In this document: piece after piece, positions 1-4,130 of the stretch
Numbering within the stretch: the first letter of the stretch is position 1
How the letters are laid out: each line of letters opens with the position of its first letter
DNA from: JBEEJL01 sp049698095
GTDB lineage: Bacteria > Pseudomonadota > Gammaproteobacteria > Burkholderiales > JBEEJL01
DNA: 5,515 nucleotides
Assembly: GCA_049698095.1 (NCBI GenBank)
Contig: JBAVXA010000126.1
Coordinates: forward strand, 1-5,515
Direction of reading: 5' to 3'
The notes under the pieces: model-generated
The model's database searches: none
Told to the model about the DNA's origin: nothing
What the model saw: the letters and a program-made list of their open reading frames with translations, nothing else
Translations under genes and position numbers: made by a program

Positions 1-134
1 TGCGCGGTGTCGGCCAATAATTTTTGTATCAACGCCCGATTTTCAGCTAACTGCTCGTCGACGGCAGGGGCGACGTGTTCGGGTTTTATGTCGGTAAAGC
101 GCGGCAGGCCGGAAAAATCGAGCAATGGATTCAT
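1..134 (-). CDS. prlC: Oligopeptidase A (M3 family metallopeptidase), N-terminal fragment
   Basis: Only the first 44 codons are in the window; the gene continues past the left edge, and the family is usually about 680 residues. The ATG is at 134-132 and the frame is open to the edge. The peptide begins MNPLLDFSGLPRFTDIKPEH and continues VAPAVDEQLAENRALIQKLL, matching the N-terminus of proteobacterial oligopeptidase A (PLL, then a short P-F segment, then the conserved IKPEHVxPAV block). Known role of the family: a cytosolic zinc endopeptidase that degrades oligopeptides, including cleaved signal peptides. Its HExxH zinc site lies outside this window, so activity cannot be judged. It is transcribed in the same direction as the pyrimidine operon but is separated by 99 bases holding a probable terminator and a TATAAT box, so I infer its own promoter. 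No good Shine-Dalgarno sequence precedes the ATG. Identification is by remembered family similarity over a short stretch. Confidence 0.8.
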   Translation of the reverse strand, partial: MNPLLDFSGLPRFTDIKPEHVAPAVDEQLAENRALIQKLLADTA

Positions 135-172
135 GGTCTATTTCGAAAAAATGCGGGTTGAATGAATTGAGC

Positions 173-201
173 ATTATATCGGTGCAGGGGCAAAACGGCA
201 T
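173..201 (-). promoter_or_regulatory. Probable sigma-70 promoter of prlC
   Basis: On the minus strand there is a perfect TATAAT -10 box at 178-173, with ATGCCG at 201-196 as the -35 (3 of 6 matches to TTGACA), separated by exactly 17 bases. Transcription would start near 166 and give a leader of about 32 bases before the prlC ATG at 134. The -10 is strong and the -35 weak. The -35 lies inside one arm of the inverted repeat proposed as the operon terminator. Confidence 0.5.
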
Positions 202-234
202 AACGAATAGCGGGATTTTTCGCGCAATGCCGTT
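191..234 (-). terminator. Candidate rho-independent terminator after pyrC'
   Basis: On the minus strand, immediately at the pyrC' stop codon, AACGGCAT (234-227) pairs perfectly with ATGCCGTT (201-194), and the second arm runs straight into a short T run (TTTT at 195-192). The stem is 8 bp, but the loop between the arms is 25 bases. An inner GCG/CGC pairing may shorten it. The T tract is short, so termination could be partial. The plus-strand orientation lacks a T run, so the signal serves the pyr operon rather than a convergent gene. Confidence 0.5.
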
Positions 235-1508
235 CAGCTTTCGAACACGCTGTGTCCGCCGACCAGCGTATGAAGCACTTTGCCTTGCAATTCGAGGCCC
301 GTGAAGGGTGAATTTTTGCCCTGGCTTTTCAACGACGCGGGTTCAATTTTCCAATGGCGCTGCGGGTCAAACACACAGATATCGGCCTGTGCACCGACGC
401 TTAAATGTCCGGCATCGATGCCCAGTATTGCCGCCGGTTTTACGGTCACAGTGGCGATCGCTGCGGCAACCGGCGTGCCAGTTTCATGCGCCCACTTCAG
501 TAGCAGCGGCAGCAGCAATTCCAGCCCCGTCGCGCCGGGCTCCGCTTCGCCGAAAGGCACCAGCTTTGCATCGTCGTCGACCGGCGTGTGGTCCGAACAT
601 AGCGCATCGGCCGTGCCGTCTTTCAGCGCGAGGCGAATGGCGTCGCGGTCGCGCAGGCTGCGCAGCGGCGGCGTGAGGTTGCAACGTGAATCGAAATAGC
701 CGATGTCCATCTCCGACAGATGCAGATGATGCGCGTCGACATCGCAGGTCACCGGCATTTTCTGTTTTTTTGCGTCGCGCACCATGTCGAGCCCGGCGGC
801 GGTCGAGAGCCGGCACAGATGCACTCGCGCGCCGGTTTTTTTCACCAACTGCAAAATAGTGGCAATAGCGATGGTCTCGGCGCAGGCGGGAATGCCGGGC
901 AGGCCCAATCGTGTGGCCACCTCGCCGTCATGCGCTACCCCGCCGCGCGCGAGATGAGCGTCCTGCGGGCGCAGCCACACCGGGTAGTCAAAAGTCGCGG
1001 CGTATTCCATCGCGCGCATCAATACCTGGGTATCGATGATCGGCGCATCCGCCTGCGAAAAAGCTACACAACCGGCGGCGCTGAGTTGCGACATTTCCGT
1101 CAGCGCCGCGCCCTTCAGGCCGACGGTGAGCGCGCCGATTGGGTATACATGCGAAAGGTTCAGGCTTTTCGCGCGTTGCTTGAGCATTTCGACCAGGCCT
1201 GGCTCGTCCAGCGGCGGGTCGGTATCCGGCGGGCAAGCGAGTGAGGTGACGCCGCCCGCAGCAGCAGCGGCCATCTCCGATTCCAGCTTGGCTTTATATT
1301 CGTAGCCCGGTTCGCGCAATCGCGCCGACAGATCGACCAGACCCGGTATGACAATGTGGTGGGTCGCGTCAACAGTTCGATTTGGCGTGAATCCGTCCGG
1401 CGCGCTGCCGACGGCAACGATTCTTCCGGCGGCGATAAATACGTCATTTTTGGCGTCGATATTATTTTTCGGGTCGATCAGGCGGCCGTTTTTGATATGG
1501 ATTTTCAT
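234..1508 (-). CDS. pyrC': Non-catalytic dihydroorotase homologue (PyrC'), partner of aspartate carbamoyltransferase
   Basis: This 424-residue protein has the full type I dihydroorotase (amidohydrolase) layout: a small N-terminal beta domain (about 1-55), a TIM-barrel core (about 56-360) and a C-terminal beta segment (GAQADICVFDP, 372-382). The metal site is lost. The usual DxHxH before the REPG motif reads DLSAR (59-63), followed by REPG at 65-68; the usual HCED-type histidine is Arg180 (RPQD); the usual histidine before the STA motif is Arg233 (CRLST). Only the aspartate of the DHxP motif remains (Asp306). It should not hydrolyse or cyclise substrate. In Pseudomonas, such PyrC' proteins are known to be needed for assembly of an active PyrB-PyrC' aspartate carbamoyltransferase complex; I infer the same here. 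The start lies 2 bases past the pyrB stop with a strong Shine-Dalgarno sequence (AGGGA, 7-base spacing), which suggests translational coupling and balanced stoichiometry. An active dihydroorotase must be encoded elsewhere. Confidence 0.93.
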   Translation of the reverse strand: MKIHIKNGRLIDPKNNIDAKNDVFIAAGRIVAVGSAPDGFTPNRTVDATHHIVIPGLVDLSARLREPGYEYKAKLESEMAAAAAGGVTSLACPPDTDPPLDEPGLVEMLKQRAKSLNLSHVYPIGALTVGLKGAALTEMSQLSAAGCVAFSQADAPIIDTQVLMRAMEYAATFDYPVWLRPQDAHLARGGVAHDGEVATRLGLPGIPACAETIAIATILQLVKKTGARVHLCRLSTAAGLDMVRDAKKQKMPVTCDVDAHHLHLSEMDIGYFDSRCNLTPPLRSLRDRDAIRLALKDGTADALCSDHTPVDDDAKLVPFGEAEPGATGLELLLPLLLKWAHETGTPVAAAIATVTVKPAAILGIDAGHLSVGAQADICVFDPQRHWKIEPASLKSQGKNSPFTGLELQGKVLHTLVGGHSVFES

Positions 1509-1510
1509 GC

Positions 1511-2461
1511 TTAATTCCCTGCCAGTATGCTCATCACTGCCATGCGCACCGCAATGCCGAAAGTGACTTGCGGCAGGATCACGCTTTGTTTGCCGTCGGC
1601 CACCGATGAATCGATTTCCACGCCGCGGTTCATCGGCCCCGGGTGCATGACGATGGCGTCGGGTTTTGCCAACGCTAGTTTTTCCGCACTGAGGCCGTAG
1701 TTCATGAAGAATTCCTGCGCGCTCGGCAGCAACGCGCCGCCCATGCGCTCGTTCTGCAGGCGCAACATCACCACGACATCGACATCTTTTAATCCTTTTG
1801 CCATGTCGTGATAAATCTGTACGCCGAGTTTTTCGGCGCCCTCGGGAATCAGCGTCTTGGGACCGATGACGCGCACTTCCGGCGTGCCGAGAATGGTCAG
1901 TGCGTGAATCAATGAACGTGCCACGCGCGAGTGCAACATGTCGCCGACAATCGCGACGCGCAGGCGTGTAAAATCTTTCTTGTAATGGCGGATGGTGAAC
2001 AGGTCGAGCAGGCCCTGCGTCGGGTGCGCGTGGCGGCCGTCGCCGGCGTTAATGACGTGGATCTCCGGCACGACATGGCGCGCGATGAGATGCGCAGCGC
2101 CGCTTTGCGCATGCCGCACGACGAACATATCGGCATTCATGGCAACCAGATTATCGACGGTATCCAGCAGCGTCTCGCCTTTGCTGGTCGACGATGCGCC
2201 GATGTTGAGGTTGATCACATCGGCGCTTAACCTCTTCGCCGCAATTTCGAACGTGGTGCGCGTGCGCGTGGAATTTTCAAAGAATAAATTAAATACCGAC
2301 TTGCCGCGCAACAGCGGAACTTTTTTTACTTCGCGCTCGCCGATGCTGACGAACGATTGTGCCGTGTCGAGAATATGCAGCAGGGTTTTTTTCGGCAGGC
2401 CCTCGATGGACAGCAAATGCGTCAGCTCGCCGTTTTTATTGAGTTGGGGATTGGATGTCAT
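1511..2461 (-). CDS. pyrB: Aspartate carbamoyltransferase catalytic subunit
   Basis: PyrB catalyses carbamoyl phosphate + L-aspartate to N-carbamoyl-L-aspartate, the committed step of de novo pyrimidine synthesis, in the cytosol. At 316 residues it is complete. The carbamoyl-phosphate domain carries FFENSTRTRTTFE (60-72) with the STRT signature at 64-67, the flexible loop SSTSKGET (90-97) with Lys94, and HPTQGLLDLF (146-155). The aspartate domain carries GDMLHSRVARS (173-183), LRLQ (233-236) and MHPGPMNRG (272-280). All key residues look intact. The N-terminus is about 10 residues longer than that of E. coli PyrB and resembles pseudomonad PyrB, a type that works with a PyrC' partner and in which the N-terminal extension has been linked to nucleotide control. 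No pyrI-type regulatory subunit gene is adjacent. The ATG at 2461 is preceded by AAGG at a rather long spacing (12 bases). An AT-rich gap with a TATAAT box lies upstream, so expression may be partly separate from pyrR. Confidence 0.97.
   Translation of the reverse strand: MTSNPQLNKNGELTHLLSIEGLPKKTLLHILDTAQSFVSIGEREVKKVPLLRGKSVFNLFFENSTRTRTTFEIAAKRLSADVINLNIGASSTSKGETLLDTVDNLVAMNADMFVVRHAQSGAAHLIARHVVPEIHVINAGDGRHAHPTQGLLDLFTIRHYKKDFTRLRVAIVGDMLHSRVARSLIHALTILGTPEVRVIGPKTLIPEGAEKLGVQIYHDMAKGLKDVDVVVMLRLQNERMGGALLPSAQEFFMNYGLSAEKLALAKPDAIVMHPGPMNRGVEIDSSVADGKQSVILPQVTFGIAVRMAVMSILAGN
1516..1520 (-). promoter_or_regulatory. Ribosome binding site of pyrC'
   Basis: AGGGA on the minus strand, embedded in the last codons of pyrB, sits 7 bases before the pyrC' ATG (1508-1506). 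It fixes the pyrC' start and supports coupled translation with pyrB. Confidence 0.75.
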
Positions 2462-2486
2462 GCGCAGATTTTGCCTTTGAGAAAAT

Positions 2487-2492
2487 ATTATA
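2487..2492 (-). promoter_or_regulatory. Possible internal -10 box for pyrB
   Basis: The 64-base gap between pyrR and pyrB (2462-2525) is only about 30% GC and holds a perfect TATAAT on the minus strand. It would start transcripts near 2480 with a leader of about 19 bases and the AAGG at 2477-2474 near the 5' end. No -35 box scores above 3 of 6 at any acceptable spacing, and AT-rich DNA gives such hexamers by chance, so this is tentative. Confidence 0.3.
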
Positions 2493-2525
2493 AGTATTTG
2501 TTTTGATTAACTATTTATTCACGGC

Positions 2526-3035
2526 TCAGGCCGTCGATTTTTTCTGCAGGCGCAGCCTTAATTTTTCGCCCGCCTGCTCAAGGACCAATTCTTCATCCGC
2601 CGCAACAGCAATGGTCGCGCCGATAAAATCGGCGCTTACCGGCAACTCGCGCCCGCCGCGATCGACCAGACAGGCGAGTTTGATCGACGCGGGACGGCCG
2701 TAATCGAACAGCTCGTTCATCGCGGCGCGGATGGTACGGCCGGTATACAACACATCGTCAACGACAATAATATCGCGGCCCTCGACATCGAACGGAATGT
2801 CGGACGATTTGGTCTGCGCATGCAAACCGATCTTGCCGAAGTCGTCGCGGTAAAAACTGACATCGAGGCTGCCGAGAGGATGGGAAATTTTCAGCGCCGC
2901 GTGCAGTCTTTGCGCCAGCCAAACGCCGCCGGTATGAATGCCGACCAGCGCTGTGTTCGCGTTCACATGCGGCAGCATTTTCTGCGTCAGCCGTTCGAGC
3001 AGGACTTCGGCATCGGGTAAAGTTTCTCGGCTCAT
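2526..3035 (-). CDS. pyrR: PyrR family protein: pyrimidine operon regulator / uracil phosphoribosyltransferase
   Basis: This is a 169-residue type I phosphoribosyltransferase fold. The PRPP-binding loop is DIIVVDDVLYTGRTIRAA (88-105) with the acidic pair Asp93-Asp94. The PyrR-specific hood and core motifs are FYRDDF (61-66), DYGRPASIKLACLVDRG (111-127) and RELPVSADFIG (129-139). The pyrophosphate loop reads GIHTGGVWLA (32-41); Gram-positive PyrR has TRG here, and the TGG form is what I recall from pseudomonads. In Bacillus, PyrR binds UMP/UTP and pyr mRNA to cause attenuation and also converts uracil + PRPP to UMP. Here I can support the enzyme fold and the genetic link to pyrB. RNA-based regulation is not supported by any visible attenuator. 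The gene starts 13 bases after ruvX with only a weak GAGA-type ribosome binding site, and has the same orientation as pyrB. Confidence 0.92.
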   Translation of the reverse strand: MSRETLPDAEVLLERLTQKMLPHVNANTALVGIHTGGVWLAQRLHAALKISHPLGSLDVSFYRDDFGKIGLHAQTKSSDIPFDVEGRDIIVVDDVLYTGRTIRAAMNELFDYGRPASIKLACLVDRGGRELPVSADFIGATIAVAADEELVLEQAGEKLRLRLQKKSTA

Positions 3036-3048
3036 TTTTTTCTCGTTG

Positions 3049-3504
3049 CTACTGAATTATTTTCGGATCGTTAAAAAATCCCTGCAGGATTTGCTGTGCC
3101 GCGACCTGGTCGAGATACAATTTTTGCCGTTTGCCGTGCACACCGGCTTCGTCGAGCGCCGATTCTGCCGCGGCCGAACTCAGGCGCTCATCGACCAGAA
3201 CCACGCGGATATTAAACCTTCCGCCGAGACGGCCGGCAAATTTGCGCGCGAGCTTGCCGACCGGATGCTCACTGCCGTCTGGGTGGCTGGGCATGCCGAC
3301 GACGAACATGATCGGCCGGTGTTCAGTGATGAGGTCCTGAATCGCGTCGAAGCGTTTTTCGTTTACTTCAGAGTTGATGACGCTGAGCGGATGCGCCAGT
3401 TTGATCTGGAATTCGCCGACGGCGACGCCGATGCGTTTTTCGCCGAAGTCGAATGCAATCACACAGCCGTGGGTGGGTGGGGTGAATTGGGCCGGCGCCG
3501 TCAT
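3049..3504 (-). CDS. ruvX: Putative pre-16S rRNA nuclease / Holliday junction resolvase-like protein YqgF (RuvX)
   Basis: This 151-residue protein has an RNase H-like fold and is typical in length for the YqgF family. The first strand is IAFDFGEKRIGVAVGE (16-31) with acidic residue Asp19. The second block is VVGMPSHPDGSE (68-79). The third is VVLVDERLSSAAAES (101-115) with Glu106. The C-terminal block LDQVAAQQILQGFF (131-144) supplies Asp132. All three acidic residues of the family active site are therefore present. In E. coli the homologue is essential and implicated in processing the 5' end of 16S rRNA; a Holliday-junction role was proposed from the fold. The ATG shares its A with the TGA of algH (TGATG, 1-nt overlap) and has AGGG 8 bases upstream, so translation is probably coupled. 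The algH-ruvX pairing is widely conserved in proteobacteria. Confidence 0.93.
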   Translation of the reverse strand: MTAPAQFTPPTHGCVIAFDFGEKRIGVAVGEFQIKLAHPLSVINSEVNEKRFDAIQDLITEHRPIMFVVGMPSHPDGSEHPVGKLARKFAGRLGGRFNIRVVLVDERLSSAAAESALDEAGVHGKRQKLYLDQVAAQQILQGFFNDPKIIQ

Positions 3505-4064
3505 CAGGCGTGCCCTGCCTGGTCGGACAGATTGGCCAGGTCAAAGCCGAGCAGTTGCATCGCCGCGGGCAGGCGTTCTTCCGCCGGCGTATCGAAAATA
3601 ATCTGCGGGTTGGCTTTTACCGTCAGCCAGCCGTTGAGCTGGATTTCGTGCTCGAGTTGACCCGGCGACCAGCCGGCATAGCCCAGCGTAACCAATATTT
3701 TTTCCGGGCCGCGCCCGTCGCGCGTGGCCTCGAGAATATCTTTAGAAGAGGTGAGCCCTACCTCACCCGCCACATTGAGCGTGGATTGCCATTCGCCGAT
3801 CGGCTGATGCAGAACGAAACCCTGACTGGTCTGCACCGGGCCGCCGAAATAAACCGGTAATTCGGCAAAGTCCTTCTGGTGCAATTCCATGCCGATTTGC
3901 TCGAACAAATCCTGCAGGCTCAGGTCAATCGGCCTGTTGATGACGACACCGAGCGCACCTTGCTCGCCATGCTGGCAAATATAAGTGAGGGTCTTGGAAA
4001 AATAAGGATCCGCCATCGCCGGCATGGCGATCAGGAAGTGTGCGGTAAGATTGGTGTTTTGCAT
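3504..4064 (-). CDS. algH: YqgE/AlgH family protein (UPF0301)
   Basis: With the ATG at 4064 the product is 186 residues, the usual size for the family. Signature blocks in order are HFLIAMPAMADPYFSKTL (9-26), ICQHGEQGALGVVINRP (29-45), VYFGGPVQTSQGFVLH (71-86) and LGYAGWSPGQLEHEIQLNGW (127-146). There is no signal peptide or membrane segment, so it is probably cytosolic. The molecular function is not established. The name comes from a proposed role in alginate regulation in Pseudomonas, and similarity of fold to nucleic-acid or kinase-regulatory proteins has been suggested without settling its job. An in-frame TTG at 4073 would add three residues (LHI read as MHI), but homologues begin close to the HFLIAMP block, so I prefer the ATG. 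Neither start has a good Shine-Dalgarno sequence. It is the first gene of the minus-strand operon and overlaps ruvX by 1 nt. Confidence 0.92.
   Translation of the reverse strand: MQNTNLTAHFLIAMPAMADPYFSKTLTYICQHGEQGALGVVINRPIDLSLQDLFEQIGMELHQKDFAELPVYFGGPVQTSQGFVLHQPIGEWQSTLNVAGEVGLTSSKDILEATRDGRGPEKILVTLGYAGWSPGQLEHEIQLNGWLTVKANPQIIFDTPAEERLPAAMQLLGFDLANLSDQAGHA
3513..3516 (-). promoter_or_regulatory. Ribosome binding site of ruvX
   Basis: AGGG on the minus strand, within the 3' end of algH, lies 8 bases before the ruvX ATG at 3504-3502. It supports this start and the coupled algH/ruvX junction. Confidence 0.6.
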
Positions 4065-4079
4065 GATATGCAAAGTGTC

Positions 4080-4108
4080 ATTCTAGCCTTAAGGTGCCTT
4101 GTTTACAA
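4080..4108 (-). promoter_or_regulatory. Probable sigma-70 promoter of the algH-ruvX-pyrR-pyrB-pyrC' operon
   Basis: On the minus strand, TTGTAA (4108-4103; 4 of 6 matches to TTGACA) and TAGAAT (4085-4080; 5 of 6 to TATAAT) are separated by exactly 17 bases. Transcription would start near 4073, only about 9-10 bases before the algH ATG. The leader would then be very short, which fits the absence of a Shine-Dalgarno sequence. The spacer contains the 8-bp palindrome CCTTAAGG (4087-4094), a chance-sized element with no assigned role. Confidence 0.5.
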
Positions 4109-4109
4109 T
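4104..4109 (+). promoter_or_regulatory. Possible -10 box for phr
   Basis: TACAAT on the plus strand matches TATAAT at 5 of 6 positions and lies 21 bases before the phr ATG. No convincing -35 is seen 15-19 bases upstream (at most 2-3 of 6). The box overlaps the -35 hexamer proposed for the divergent algH promoter, so the two might compete for polymerase. GGA at 4119-4121 could act as a weak ribosome binding site. Confidence 0.3.
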
Positions 4110-4130
4110 CAAAATAACGGATTTCACCAC

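Noticed and set aside
720..1244. A 174-codon plus-strand open frame opposite pyrC', plus several shorter ones at 280-699 and 308-676
   Set aside because: These are antisense shadows of a GC-rich, clearly conserved gene; their peptides are rich in Arg, Ala and Ser and match no family I know.
234..1508. Annotation as a catalytically active dihydroorotase
   Set aside because: The histidines expected at three metal-binding sites are replaced (Ser61, Arg63, Arg180, Arg233), so the active-enzyme name would mislead.
1992..2480. A 162-codon plus-strand open frame opposite pyrB
   Set aside because: It is antisense to intact pyrB motifs (STRT, HPTQ), is rich in Arg/Ser/Cys and has no known domain.
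2521..2534. Perfect 5-bp hairpin ACGGC-TCAG-GCCGT at the end of pyrR
   Set aside because: A T run follows only in the plus-strand direction, inside pyrR coding DNA where no plus-strand gene ends. In the pyrR direction the hairpin is followed by GAATAAAT, so it is not a credible terminator of pyrR.
2938..3660. A 240-codon plus-strand open frame across pyrR, ruvX and algH
   Set aside because: It lies antisense to three well-supported genes, has low-complexity composition typical of an antisense shadow, no recognisable domain and no ribosome binding site or promoter of its own.
4087..4094. Palindrome CCTTAAGG as a defined operator
   Set aside because: An 8-bp palindrome is expected by chance in a window this size, and no matching second copy is seen in the other intergenic gaps.
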